Positions 36,514-44,994 of a stretch of DNA of 64,000 nt are shown piece by piece. The notes below the pieces were generated by a model. It had not been told where the DNA came from. It did not search any database and was given only the letters and a program-made list of their open reading frames with translations. Every line of letters starts with the position of its first letter. The stretch's first letter is position 1. This DNA comes from CAZLFQ01 sp964625465. GTDB lineage: Bacteria > Pseudomonadota > Alphaproteobacteria > Rickettsiales > Midichloriaceae. Where the stretch lies: assembly GCA_964625465.1 (NCBI GenBank), contig CAZVFD010000001.1, positions 74,511 to 138,510 on the forward strand, read 5' to 3'. The translations under genes and the position numbers were made by a program.

Positions 36514-37504
36514 TTTTATTTATAATTGTTGGGTTCACTGCTTCATCATCTTTAAGCTTTTGCATGCCTTTGACAACTACTAAGTCGCCTTCAGAGATTC
36601 CTGAAGCAATTTCCACCAATCCTTTGTCCGAATTGCTCGCTGTAATTTTTGTAAGCTTGGCTTTATTGTCTACAATTTTGAACACACTTTCTTCTTTGTT
36701 TTTAGAAGTGATAGCATAGTGAGGTACTGTGATGGCTTTAGGGTTTTCATAAACAACAACATCAACATTTATGCTGCTTCCAATAATGCAATTAGGACAT
36801 GGATATTTTATAACTGCAGGTGCCATGTGAGTTTTCTGATCAATGAATTTTTGTACGCTGCTGATTTGGAATTCTTTTCCATCGATTAAAACTTTTTGTC
36901 CAATGGCAACCTTGCTGACTATTTTTTCTGGAATGTTAAGGTCAATCACTATCTCATCAGGTTTGTATAAAACCAATAATTCATCTCCTTGGTTTACTTG
37001 TGCACCTGGGCGGAATTTCGCAACACCAACAATTCCATCAAATGGCGCAGTCATTACGTTGCTATCATAAGCTGTTTTAGCAGCTTGAACTTGTTTCTGA
37101 GCTTCTAACCACTGCTGTTGTGCAGCGCTTAAATCATCTTTTTTAATTAGGCCAGATTTATCTAGTTTCTGTAGGCGTTCATACTTGTTTCTAGCCACAT
37201 CAACAGCATTTTTTGTAAGTTCGTAGCTTTTGATAGCTTGGTTGTTCTCGATCAATACTAGGTCTTCACCTTGTTTGACTGCTACCCCAGCCTCTGCAAT
37301 GTACTCCAAATTGCCAGTAACTTTTGCTTTTAATATCGTATTATATTTTGCATTCACAGTTCCTATAAGTTGCACGGATTGTTTGAATGGAGTAGGCGCA
37401 ATTTTTATAACATCAACATTTTTTGCAACGGTAGGTTCATCAGCAAAGCTGATAGTGCTAGCGGTTAGTAAGCCTAATAAAATTATAAAATTTCGCCAGA
37501 GCAT
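36500..37504 (-). CDS. RND efflux periplasmic adaptor (membrane fusion protein)
   Basis: This is a 334-residue HlyD/AcrA-type adaptor with an N-terminal signal peptide (ending near SFADE). It has lipoyl-like half motifs (GNLEYIAEAGVAVKQGEDLVLIE and PFDGIVG), a coiled-coil hairpin at about 85-145, and a beta-barrel and proximal domain. It connects the RND permease to an outer-membrane channel. Its ATG overlaps the gmk stop by one base (TAATG) and its end overlaps the permease start, so gmk, adaptor and permease form one operon. Confidence 0.93.
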   Translation of the reverse strand: MLWRNFIILLGLLTASTISFADEPTVAKNVDVIKIAPTPFKQSVQLIGTVNAKYNTILKAKVTGNLEYIAEAGVAVKQGEDLVLIENNQAIKSYELTKNAVDVARNKYERLQKLDKSGLIKKDDLSAAQQQWLEAQKQVQAAKTAYDSNVMTAPFDGIVGVAKFRPGAQVNQGDELLVLYKPDEIVIDLNIPEKIVSKVAIGQKVLIDGKEFQISSVQKFIDQKTHMAPAVIKYPCPNCIIGSSINVDVVVYENPKAITVPHYAITSKNKEESVFKIVDNKAKLTKITASNSDKGLVEIASGISEGDLVVVKGMQKLKDDEAVNPTIINKNESN

Positions 37505-38151
37505 TATTTTGCCTCATCGATACTTTCAGAGATCAGTTTATTCACAAATTCATAAATGCCAAGCCTTCTAGTTTTTTTAAGGCGTTCCGCGCGAAGGATA
37601 GCTAAGAGTTTTTTTAAGCTCTCATCCAAATCTTTATTTACGATGCTATAATCATATTCTTGCCAGTGCTGCAGCTCTGAGTTGGCTTTACGCATTCTGA
37701 GCTCAATGGTTTCATTTGTGTCTTTTGCACGGCGTTGTAATCTTTCAAGCAATTCCTTTTTAGAAGGGGGAAGTATAAACACACTTACGACATCTTGGCG
37801 CGCCATTTGTGTAAGAGATCTATGGCCTTGCCAGTCAATATCAAAAACGACGTCCTCACCTTTTTCTAGGAATTGTTCCACATAGTGTTTGGGAGTGCCA
37901 TAATAATTCCCAAAGACTTCTACGTACTCTAAAAACTCGCCTTCTTTTACCATTCTTAGGAAAGTTTGTTCATCGACGAATAAATAGTGTTCTCCGTGGA
38001 TTTCTCCTTCTCTAGGGGATCTCGTTGTATATGAAACTGATGGATGTATATGTTTGTCAACTTTAAGTAATAAATGCGCGAGCGTAGTTTTTCCTGCGCC
38101 AGATGGTGCAGAAAGAACAAGCATGAGTCCTCTACGCTTTGGTTTCTTCAT
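37504..38151 (-). CDS. gmk: Guanylate kinase
   Basis: It phosphorylates GMP to GDP in nucleotide metabolism. The P-loop SAPSGAGKTTL is at residues 14-24, and the GMP-binding segments SYTTRSPREGE and GEFLEYVEVFGNYYGTP are intact. It has 215 residues, with the usual lid and C-terminal helices. It heads an operon with an RND pump, an arrangement with no obvious functional logic. Confidence 0.96.
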   Translation of the reverse strand: MKKPKRRGLMLVLSAPSGAGKTTLAHLLLKVDKHIHPSVSYTTRSPREGEIHGEHYLFVDEQTFLRMVKEGEFLEYVEVFGNYYGTPKHYVEQFLEKGEDVVFDIDWQGHRSLTQMARQDVVSVFILPPSKKELLERLQRRAKDTNETIELRMRKANSELQHWQEYDYSIVNKDLDESLKKLLAILRAERLKKTRRLGIYEFVNKLISESIDEAK

Positions 38152-38253
38152 TTTTAGATTTATTGCTTTTTTATTTTATAGCAGAATCTTTTATTTATTG
38201 CAAGATTACTAGTGATTGCATTAGTATTGCTATCATAAACCAAAGGATAATAT

Positions 38254-39309
38254 ATGACTTCTCTTTTTCGAAGCTACGATTTGAACGGTACTAAGCTAGC
38301 TAATAGAATTGTAATGGCACCAATGACAAGGTCTAGGGCATCGGTTGATAATATCCAAACCGAGCTAGCAGCTACATATTATGCGCAAAGGGCAACAGCT
38401 GGTCTGATTATTACAGAAGCCACGGCCGTTTCCAAGCAGGGAGCTGGTTATATGAATATCCCTGGAATCTGGAATCAAGAACAGGTTGATGCTTGGAAAA
38501 AAGTAACCAGAGCCGTACATGAAAAAGGTGGGAAAATCTTCGTTCAGTTGTTTCACACTGGAAGAGTATCACACAGCAGTATAACAGGTGAGCAGCCAGT
38601 ATCTTCTTGTGAGGATGCGCCATCTGGTCAAGTAATGGGATCGGACTATAAAATGCATACTTATGAAGCTCCAAAAGTTCTGAGCGAATCAGAAGTTGGG
38701 CAGGTTGTTGAGCAATTTAGAAATGCAGCAAGAAATGCTAAGCTTGCTGGTTTTGATGGTATAGAAATCCATGCTGCGAATGGTTATCTAATTGATCAAT
38801 TCTTACGTGATGGAACAAACCAACGTCAAGATAGGTATGGTGGCTCATTAGAAAATAGAATGAGGTTTGCTTTTGAAGTTTTGCAGACTGCAATTGAAGA
38901 ATTTGGCGAGAGAAAAGTTGGGATTAGGTTCTCTCCTGTTTCTAGTTTTAATAGTATGAGCGATAGTAACCCAGCCGAGCATTTTCCAAAAATTGCCAAG
39001 GCTCTTAATATTTTACCATTAGCCTATATTCATTTGGTTGAATCAGATGCGTCGTCGTTGCATATTTCCTATAAAATGAGAGATAATTTCAAAGGTGTGT
39101 TTATCTCAAATGAAGGTATTACAAAAGAAGTTGCAACAAAATTGTTGGATGAAAACCATGCAGACTTAATATGTTTTGGTTCTGCATTTATCTCTAACCC
39201 TGATCTAGTTTACAGATTGCAGAATAATGTACCTTTAGCTCAGCCTGACAAAAGGTATTTTTACACTGGAGGCGAGAAGGGGTATATAGATTATCCAGTA
39301 GCTTCATAA
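38254..39309 (+). CDS. Old Yellow Enzyme family NADH:flavin oxidoreductase
   Basis: This is an FMN-dependent alkene reductase of the OYE/NemA family, 351 residues. The landmarks are MAPMTRSRA, QLFHTGRVSH, the HxxN substrate pair in IHAANGYLIDQFLRDG, and RYGGSLENRMRF. It reduces activated double bonds such as enones and nitro compounds; the physiological substrate is unknown. It is divergent from gmk and followed four bases later by a small helix-hairpin-helix gene. Confidence 0.93.
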   Translation: MTSLFRSYDLNGTKLANRIVMAPMTRSRASVDNIQTELAATYYAQRATAGLIITEATAVSKQGAGYMNIPGIWNQEQVDAWKKVTRAVHEKGGKIFVQLFHTGRVSHSSITGEQPVSSCEDAPSGQVMGSDYKMHTYEAPKVLSESEVGQVVEQFRNAARNAKLAGFDGIEIHAANGYLIDQFLRDGTNQRQDRYGGSLENRMRFAFEVLQTAIEEFGERKVGIRFSPVSSFNSMSDSNPAEHFPKIAKALNILPLAYIHLVESDASSLHISYKMRDNFKGVFISNEGITKEVATKLLDENHADLICFGSAFISNPDLVYRLQNNVPLAQPDKRYFYTGGEKGYIDYPVAS

Positions 39310-39312
39310 TAT

Positions 39313-39579
39313 ATGAAAACCAAAAACGAGTTGCTAGGTTTGATGAATGTAGGTAAAGCTGTATTTAAGGATTTAACCTTGCTTAAAATAACCTCAATTA
39401 AAGATTTGGCAAAACAAGATGCAAATGAGCTTTACAACAGATTGCAAAAAATTACTGGTTCAAAGCAAGAGCCGTGTGTTCTAGATACATTTTGTGCAAT
39501 AATTCACGAAGCAAATACAGGTGAAAAAAAGCATTGGTGGCATTGGTCGAGGATTAGAAAAAACAAGAACGGTAAATAA
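39313..39579 (+). CDS. Cdd1-like helix-hairpin-helix protein
   Basis: This 88-residue protein resembles the Pfam Cdd1 (pathogenicity locus) family. A helix-hairpin-helix-like start (LMNVGKAVFKDLTLLKITSIKDL) is followed by ELYNRLQKITG, the conserved PCVLDTF, and KHWWHWSRIRK. The family is often found next to oxidoreductases. The hairpin fold suggests nucleic-acid contact, but the role is unknown. It is probably translated with the OYE gene three bases upstream. Confidence 0.75.
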   Translation: MKTKNELLGLMNVGKAVFKDLTLLKITSIKDLAKQDANELYNRLQKITGSKQEPCVLDTFCAIIHEANTGEKKHWWHWSRIRKNKNGK

Positions 39580-39758
39580 ATAGATCTACTTGTAAATGAG
39601 GTGTCTATTGCAGAAACTTACATGAACTTTTGCTAACCAACTAAAAAGCTATGAAAAGCTGCTACTTGATCAGTTTTTTACATTTTGACTCGTTAAATAA
39701 GTTGGGTGTCAATCCCTAATAATTTAGTATTGCCTGTTTTAGACAGGTCAAGGTCATA

Positions 39759-39776
39759 ACTTTACTTAAGTAAAGT
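39759..39776. repeat. Perfect 18-bp palindrome
   Basis: ACTTTACTTAAGTAAAGT is fully self-complementary. It lies immediately after the stop of the last small membrane gene on the minus strand. Shorter degenerate relatives appear between the other two copies of that gene family. It could be a transcript end signal or a protein-binding site. Confidence 0.7.
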
Positions 39777-39777
39777 T

Positions 39778-39942
39778 TCACTTTTTTGGCTCTTTAATTT
39801 TCAAATGTACGCCATTAGATGACGGTTGTTTTGCTTCATAGAGAAGATAACTAGTGACAATTATATGATATATTATAGCTATAATAAAAGCCCAATTCGC
39901 GGCTTTAGTTGCTTTATCAAAAAAATTATTCCATGAACTCAT
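39778..39942 (-). CDS. Third copy of a small single-span membrane protein
   Basis: This 54-residue protein starts MSSWNNFFDKATKAANW and has one transmembrane helix at about residues 15-38 and a short basic tail ending KIKEPKK. It resembles the two genes upstream in layout: a short N-terminus with NN at a similar place, one membrane span, then about 20 polar residues. Its ribosome binding site region (GGCGGAGGTAGAGTGTAATG) closely matches theirs. It has diverged more than the other two. The supporting evidence is the conserved leader. Confidence 0.6.
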   Translation of the reverse strand: MSSWNNFFDKATKAANWAFIIAIIYHIIVTSYLLYEAKQPSSNGVHLKIKEPKK

Positions 39943-39991
39943 TACACTCTACCTCCGCCAATAAATCATGTACATGAGTCAGAGTAAAGCC

Positions 39992-40186
39992 TTACCTAGC
40001 TAAAGTTTCAATTTGATTCTTAGGTTTTATGCGTAATTCTGACTGAATTTGATGTGCTTTATAATACATGTAGGCAAGGAAAAGTAAATGTATTATACCA
40101 TATATTATAGCTACTCTAACTACGATAGATGAAATTTTTTTCAACCCTCTATCAGCTACAGAGATTATATTATTGAAAATATTCAT
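39992..40186 (-). CDS. Second copy of the small single-span membrane protein
   Basis: This 64-residue protein starts MNIFNNIISVADRGLKK, has a hydrophobic helix at about 22-43, then a polar tail with YKAHQIQSELRI. It is clearly related to the copy at 40234-40428 (YKIHHIQSGLRI). The leader TTAGCAGAGGTAGAATGCA just before the ATG is nearly identical to that of the neighbour. Function is unknown. Confidence 0.72.
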   Translation of the reverse strand: MNIFNNIISVADRGLKKISSIVVRVAIIYGIIHLLFLAYMYYKAHQIQSELRIKPKNQIETLAR

Positions 40187-40233
40187 TGCATTCTACCTCT
40201 GCTAATAATTATGTACACAAGTCAGAGTAAGTC

Positions 40234-40428
40234 TTACTTACTCAAGTTATTGTTAGGGATACTATGTTCTATACGTAATCCTGATTGGATATGATGGATT
40301 TTATAGAACGTGCAAGCAATCAATACTAAATTGAATATTACGTATAATATCAAAGCTCGTCGAATAATTGGTAGGATATTATCTAACAATCCTGAAGTTT
40401 TGGTTAACATATTATTGAAAATATTCAT
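40234..40428 (-). CDS. First copy of the small single-span membrane protein
   Basis: This 64-residue protein starts MNIFNNMLTKTSGLLDN, has one transmembrane helix at about 22-43 and a tail containing YKIHHIQSGLRI. Its ATG lies within the last codons of the 398-residue gene, with a 17-base overlap, so the leader AGCAGAGGTAGATTGTA is read as protein in the other frame. That tight coupling suggests the family works with the upstream protein. Confidence 0.72.
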   Translation of the reverse strand: MNIFNNMLTKTSGLLDNILPIIRRALILYVIFNLVLIACTFYKIHHIQSGLRIEHSIPNNNLSK

Positions 40429-41608
40429 TACAATCTACCTCTGCTAATAATGGTGTGCCTGCTTTTAAGAACAAAGCTTCCTGACAGAAATCATATCTTA
40501 TTTCTTTTATAATTTCAGCTGTTTGTGCAAGGCCTATTTCAGTCTGGCCAATTTTTAATGCGCCATCAATTATGGCAGCAGCTTCTATAAGTTTACCAGC
40601 TGTACTAAAAACTATGTGAGGAGATTTGCTAAGGGCATGGCCAATCATCCCTATAATTGTGTCTATAGTTAAAGCTTGTAAATTCTCTTTTACAAAGTCT
40701 TTGCTGAATTCTTCTGGTAATTCATTCATAGTTTGAATTAGAGCCTTGAGTTTTGCTTGCTGTTCACTCTGAGTCTTTGCGTTTTTTAAATCAATTGCTA
40801 GCTTTTCAATTTGAAAAGTTTTCTTGGGGAAATACTCTTGTGCAAATTTTAAGAAAGCAGGCTCTTCAGCTTTTCTCATTTGAGCTGCTAATTTTTTTAA
40901 TTCAATTTCTTTCTGTAATTTTTCTGAAATCTTTTTATCAATATATTCTTGAACTTTCTTCCTATTAATTTCTCTCTGTGGGATTAGTTTTTCAAAGGCT
41001 TTATTCTTAGCCTCAGGATCGACTTGTGGTACTCGTGCTTGTGTAATAGTCTTTCCTCTGCCAAAGCTAGATGAAGTAGGCACTGAGACCAGATAATCAT
41101 TTTCGTTGTAATTAGTGTTTTTCAATATATCATCAATGCTTTTGCCATCACCTTGATATCCAACTCCAGCAAAGAAGATGTCAAATTCTGAATCCTTAAC
41201 ATAACTGTCCACATTCTCTCTGAATTGTTTTTCCAGCAAATTTGCATGCTTAGCATCCTCTTCATATTGACGTTGAGCTTCCCACTCTCGCTGCTCTTTT
41301 TGATTCAAGATGGCCGCCATTCTGTATGGTACTTCGCCATATTCAAGATTAGTCGTAGAAATTAAATTTGGACTAAATCCCCATTTGCCAGCCCGTACCC
41401 CACCAGTATGTTTTACGAGATCTATACCAACATTATAATCTATGATTGGATGATTAGCCTCTATACTAAGAGTATTGACTGGTTGGGTAACGCTTTGAAG
41501 AGTTTGCGCTGCCTTGAGATCATTTTGGAAGTTACTAAGTTGCACCGATGGTGTTGGAGGGAGAGTTTGAAGTGTAGACAAAGGTCTGATTTCTATATGT
41601 AGTACCAT
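40412..41608 (-). CDS. Hypothetical 398-residue protein, possible toxin or effector
   Basis: I do not recognise this protein. The N-terminal 60 residues are low in charge and rich in Ser, Thr, Pro and Leu. There are strongly charged helical, probably coiled-coil, segments at about 98-125 and 210-300. A Gly/Ser-rich patch (SSSFGRGKTITQA) lies near 180, and a less polar helical region at about 320-370. There is no signal peptide. The ribosome binding site is AAGGAT. It is followed without a gap by three tandem copies of a small membrane protein, the pattern of a membrane-acting toxin with duplicated immunity genes. This reading is speculative. Confidence 0.65.
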   Translation of the reverse strand: MVLHIEIRPLSTLQTLPPTPSVQLSNFQNDLKAAQTLQSVTQPVNTLSIEANHPIIDYNVGIDLVKHTGGVRAGKWGFSPNLISTTNLEYGEVPYRMAAILNQKEQREWEAQRQYEEDAKHANLLEKQFRENVDSYVKDSEFDIFFAGVGYQGDGKSIDDILKNTNYNENDYLVSVPTSSSFGRGKTITQARVPQVDPEAKNKAFEKLIPQREINRKKVQEYIDKKISEKLQKEIELKKLAAQMRKAEEPAFLKFAQEYFPKKTFQIEKLAIDLKNAKTQSEQQAKLKALIQTMNELPEEFSKDFVKENLQALTIDTIIGMIGHALSKSPHIVFSTAGKLIEAAAIIDGALKIGQTEIGLAQTAEIIKEIRYDFCQEALFLKAGTPLLAEVDCNEYFQ

Positions 41609-41781
41609 ACTATCCTTATTAAATTAGTTTGTTTTCTAAGATGTAATGCGGCACTATACACCAACATCTTAATATTCGGAAGTCATTAAATATTGAATTT
41701 GGGCTTGTTTGAACCTAAAAAGGTGTGTTATTAGGTCTTGTATGTACAACTCTAACTAATAAAAATTAGAAAAAGTAAAAA

Positions 41782-42459
41782 ATGAAAGCATTAAAAGAAT
41801 TGCGAAGCTTAGCATCTCCTATAGCCGCAGAAGGTGCTAAGAGATTTTTTAAAACTGGTAAAGGGCAGTATGCTGAGCATGATAAATTCTTAGGCGTTTC
41901 TATTCCGCAAGTTCGAACAGTAGCAAAAAATTACTATCATTTAGAATTAGATGAAATAGAGAGCATATTGTTGTCTAAATATAACGAAGAGCGCTTTTTA
42001 GCTTTAGTCCTGCTCGTAAAAAAATATGAAAATTCTCCCAAGGTAGTCTTTGATTTTTATATTAAAAATTTAGGTCATATAAACAATTGGAACTTAGTTG
42101 ATGTCTCGGCACATTTTATTGTTGGTAGGCACTTATTAAATTCAGACAAAAGCTTTTTACTGACTTTAGCTAAATCTAAAAACATGTGGCATAGGCGGGT
42201 TGCAATTGTAGCAACGTGGTATTATATTAGAAATAATCAGCATGATTGGACCATAAAACTTGCTGAAATATTATTAAATGATACTCATGATTTAATGCAT
42301 AAAGCAACGGGCTGGATGTTACGTGAAGTTGGCAAGAAAGATGAAAAAGTGCTTATAGACTTCCTCGAAATTCATTCTAAGAAAATGCCAAGAACTATGC
42401 TTAGGTATGCAATTGAGAGATTGGATAAGAAAGATAAGACAAGATTTTTGGGGCATTGA
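41782..42459 (+). CDS. AlkD-like DNA alkylation repair protein
   Basis: This 225-residue protein is built of HEAT-like helical repeats of the AlkD/AlkC glycosylase superfamily. The landmarks are FLGVSIPQVRTVAKNYY, INNWNLVDVSAHFIVG, MWHRRVAIVATWYYI and HKATGWMLREVGKKD. Family members excise alkylated bases such as 3-methyladenine. Trp and Asp residues in the central helices match the DNA-contact positions of the family. The next gene starts directly after its stop. Confidence 0.9.
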   Translation: MKALKELRSLASPIAAEGAKRFFKTGKGQYAEHDKFLGVSIPQVRTVAKNYYHLELDEIESILLSKYNEERFLALVLLVKKYENSPKVVFDFYIKNLGHINNWNLVDVSAHFIVGRHLLNSDKSFLLTLAKSKNMWHRRVAIVATWYYIRNNQHDWTIKLAEILLNDTHDLMHKATGWMLREVGKKDEKVLIDFLEIHSKKMPRTMLRYAIERLDKKDKTRFLGH

Positions 42460-42861
42460 ATGAAGAGTTATAAGTGTTTTATATTTCATTGTAAAGCTCC
42501 ATTAAAATGTGGGTTTATAGGATCAATTGCTATATATGGAAATGGATATGACTCAGCGAAACATATTCTAAATGAGTTGCATTCTAAAGGAATTGGAAAT
42601 TCTGTAGTGCAAGGGTTTTCTCTTGAAGCTTGGCAGGGTGTCAGAACACCTAGAAAGATGGAAAAGTTTAATACAAGTAGTCCGCAAATATATTATCTAT
42701 CTCACTCAGATCAACGTGCTTTTACACTTGATGGTGTGGATTATGAAGGCAACGGTTATAGTATTGAAATAAAGTTTTTCAATCAAAGGGTGATGAACGC
42801 ATTCTTACAAGAACTTTCCAAAATGAGCAGTATAAAAGAGACCTTAGTAAGCAAAAGTTAG
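42460..42861 (+). CDS. Hypothetical protein after alkD
   Basis: This 133-residue protein is unrecognised. Its ATG follows the AlkD stop codon with no gap, so the two are co-translated. Mixed alpha/beta character is suggested by alternating hydrophobic residues, and there is no signal peptide or membrane helix. Its place suggests a partner of the repair protein or simple hitch-hiking. Confidence 0.6.
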   Translation: MKSYKCFIFHCKAPLKCGFIGSIAIYGNGYDSAKHILNELHSKGIGNSVVQGFSLEAWQGVRTPRKMEKFNTSSPQIYYLSHSDQRAFTLDGVDYEGNGYSIEIKFFNQRVMNAFLQELSKMSSIKETLVSKS

Positions 42862-42911
42862 AATATAATCTTGGATTGTAAAAAAAAACCGTTCTTTACC
42901 TATTAAAATAT

Positions 42912-42991
42912 GGATCCCGAAATAAATTCGGGATGACGTGGAGAAGGTCGTAAACTATGTACCATGTCATGCTGAATTTAGTTCAGCATCT
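42912..42991. repeat. Second copy of the dispersed palindromic repeat
   Basis: One unit forms a hairpin at 42914-42934 (ATCCCGAA / TTCGGGAT). The other forms one at 42969-42989 (ATGCTGAA / TTCAGCAT). Unit 2 begins TGTCAT and ends ATCT, as at 1551-1611. Here the two units face away from each other, the reverse of the other copy. Confidence 0.8.
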
Positions 42992-43004
42992 AAAGAAAGA
43001 GGTT

Positions 43005-43025
43005 TGGTTTGCCTTTGGCAAACCA
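43005..43025. repeat. Perfect 9-bp stem palindrome
   Basis: TGGTTTGCC and GGCAAACCA flank a three-base loop. It lies between the dispersed repeat and the longer inverted repeat, within the gap without genes. Confidence 0.75.
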
Positions 43026-43033
43026 TCTTTGGT

Positions 43034-43088
43034 GTAATGAAAGTACTTGTTCCTTTCCTCGACCCTTCCCACTACGTACTTTCATTAC
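43034..43088. repeat. 13-bp inverted repeat with 29-base loop
   Basis: GTAATGAAAGTAC at 43034-43046 is exactly complementary to GTACTTTCATTAC at 43076-43088. The loop is pyrimidine-rich. The flanks are GC-richer than the surroundings (GCGCCTGCGGCGCGC nearby). It could be the end of a small mobile element or an RNA hairpin. Confidence 0.7.
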
Positions 43089-43293
43089 TATAGCGCCTGC
43101 GGCGCGCACCCCCTTTTTTAGATAAGCACTATCGACAGGTGAAGAGACACAAATGAATTTTTCATAAACCTTCCCCGACAAAAAAATTCAAAATTCATTT
43201 GCTGGTTCTTTTATGAAAGATGATGCCTAATCCAGATTTCATACTTGTGCAGATCAAGTGATTTGGAGCTGAGAATAGGCTAGTTGAACATTA

Positions 43294-44835
43294 TCAAAAT
43301 TTCTCCCGTCCTTTTATTTTTTTTAGGGATTCTTGCATCTTAATTCTCACTGCATGTGTTTCTTCAGGTTTAGGCTCTCCTTTAGGCCATTTAGGTTCCT
43401 TAAGTTCATCACCTATGGCAACTGGTGAGGTGTCGCCCCCCACATTTGTATTTGGGTTGTCAAAACGATCTAAAATTTTACCAGTTTGATCAACTTTGTA
43501 GATGAATCTTATGCTACTTGGGTGTAATTGGTTTACTATTACTTCATTGGTTTTGTCATAACTAGAGCAATACAAAGTTCCAACTACTCTTTGTTGATTT
43601 GCGCTAATATATGCAACCAAGACGTATCCTGCAGCGTTTGTGCTGCTTAAAGAAGTGGAAGCTTTAGCTGCGTACAATGCCGCTTGGTCAATCTTTAAAG
43701 AAGTAAAAGGGCCACGAACTTCATAATCTTCCAATCCTGGCACATATGATTTATCTCTTGTTCCTGAAGTAGTCATAGTAAAAAGTGCATTACCTCGATC
43801 TCCTAGAGATTTAAAGCCGAATCTAAAAAGATTTTTCATATAATCATCATTCAAGGCTCCGTCAATTCCTCTGTAGACTTTTATATCTAGGCCTGAAGTT
43901 GTATATCTGGTATAGCTCATTATTTTCTTTGCCCAATCTTCATCGATACGTAACAGTATTTTGCTTATTGACCCAAGATCATTAGAATTAACATTCTGGC
44001 CACTTAAATAAGATTCAGCAATCTTGTTACATATTTCTGCTACACTGGGTTTTTTCTTCCAATCAATTACGCACCCTCTTTCCTTGATGAGTTCTACCAA
44101 GGCTTTATACTTGTTCTCATCTGTGTTTTTCTCAATGCCGTATTCTATGGCTTTTGTTATAAGCTCTAATGCTGTTTTATTCGATCTGTAACCGTTCTTG
44201 TACAGTAAATCTGCAAGTTGAAATTTGCCTTGGCATATTTGCCATTCAAACGCATTCATTCCATACTTGTTCAATACTGGTACTTTCGGCAATATCCCAA
44301 GATCTATTATTTTTGCTAGTACATTTATACTGTTTGTATTGTGAACAACCGTATTATCTAGATCATCTACTCTAATATCGCATAATTTGTTGAGTACGCC
44401 TTTGTCATGTAACATTCTGAAAACTAGCTGTTCACCATCTTCTGAAATCATATCCGCACTTGGTCCCATAGCTAAACAAGCTGCGAGTTGCTCAGGAGGC
44501 AGGTGTTTTGCCAGTATTTCTATGTATTTAGGGCGATTCAAAATGGTTCGTAAGGAAGGGGCTAAATCAATCGATATATTATGGTCTGCTAACCACTTAA
44601 TTAACTCAATATTTTCCTGATATGGTATGAAAAAAGTCCCTAGTTTTGCACCTTTGTCAAAAAGTAGGTCAGCTACTTGAAATAGACCTTTTTCAAGAGC
44701 CATTTTAATGAATGGTGTACCAGATAATTTGATATTAGGATCACCTCCGTTCTCAAGGTAACTTTTGACACTATCTATATCACCTTCCTTGATTGCAAGT
44801 TCAAGCTTCCTTTCTTTATCTCTCTGTTCCTTCAT
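43294..44835 (-). CDS. Ankyrin protein with C-terminal ADP-ribosyltransferase-like domain
   Basis: This is a 513-residue candidate effector. Residues 1-250 contain degenerate ankyrin repeats (LELAIKEGDIDSVKSYLENGGDPN, ALEKGLFQVADLLFDKGAKLG, AFEWQICQGKFQLADLLYKNG). From about 315 the sequence follows the cholera-toxin-like ADP-ribosyltransferase layout: IKVYRGI with Arg322, FGFKSLG, FTSLKIDQAALYAAK with Thr378-Ser379, GYVLVAYIS, and TNEVIVNQLHPSSI with Glu431. That is the R-S-E order. The residue two before Glu431 is Thr, not the Glu of arginine-specific enzymes. The C-terminus is basic and Pro-rich. A promoter is visible upstream. The enzymatic assignment is by pattern. Confidence 0.7.
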   Translation of the reverse strand: MKEQRDKERKLELAIKEGDIDSVKSYLENGGDPNIKLSGTPFIKMALEKGLFQVADLLFDKGAKLGTFFIPYQENIELIKWLADHNISIDLAPSLRTILNRPKYIEILAKHLPPEQLAACLAMGPSADMISEDGEQLVFRMLHDKGVLNKLCDIRVDDLDNTVVHNTNSINVLAKIIDLGILPKVPVLNKYGMNAFEWQICQGKFQLADLLYKNGYRSNKTALELITKAIEYGIEKNTDENKYKALVELIKERGCVIDWKKKPSVAEICNKIAESYLSGQNVNSNDLGSISKILLRIDEDWAKKIMSYTRYTTSGLDIKVYRGIDGALNDDYMKNLFRFGFKSLGDRGNALFTMTTSGTRDKSYVPGLEDYEVRGPFTSLKIDQAALYAAKASTSLSSTNAAGYVLVAYISANQQRVVGTLYCSSYDKTNEVIVNQLHPSSIRFIYKVDQTGKILDRFDNPNTNVGGDTSPVAIGDELKEPKWPKGEPKPEETHAVRIKMQESLKKIKGREKF

Positions 44836-44862
44836 AACCTATACCCCATCCCACTCAACTGC

Positions 44863-44891
44863 AGTATAGCATTTTTGGCATAAAACTGCAA
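44863..44891 (-). promoter_or_regulatory. Promoter of the ankyrin/ADP-ribosyltransferase gene
   Basis: On the minus strand the -35 TTGCAG (44891-44886) is separated by exactly 17 bases from the -10 TATACT (44868-44863). The ATG at 44835 lies about 28 bases beyond the -10, so the leader is short. Confidence 0.65.
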
Positions 44892-44994
44892 TACTGCTCA
44901 GATTTATTTGAGGTTGGGGCAGTATATTGACTATGTTGCTTTGGAAGCTAGATCATTCGTTGAGGCAATATGCAGTTCAGTAAATAATTCCTGC

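Larger units (their letters stand above)
42862..43293. other. 431-base gap of palindromic repeats, no convincing gene
   Basis: Between the gene after alkD and the ankyrin gene, this stretch holds the dispersed repeat (42912-42991), a 21-base palindrome and a 13-bp inverted repeat. A minus-strand ORF of 63 codons crosses the palindromes and is not believable as a gene. It may be a remnant of a small non-autonomous mobile element. Confidence 0.6.

Noticed and set aside
39778..40440. Tandem repeats considered as a CRISPR array
   Set aside because: The repeated blocks are about 200 bases apart, coding, and diverged; there are no short identical repeats with spacers.
42990..43181. Minus-strand ORF of 63 codons in the repeat-rich gap
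   Set aside because: It is made mostly of palindromic repeat sequence and has no protein-like features.
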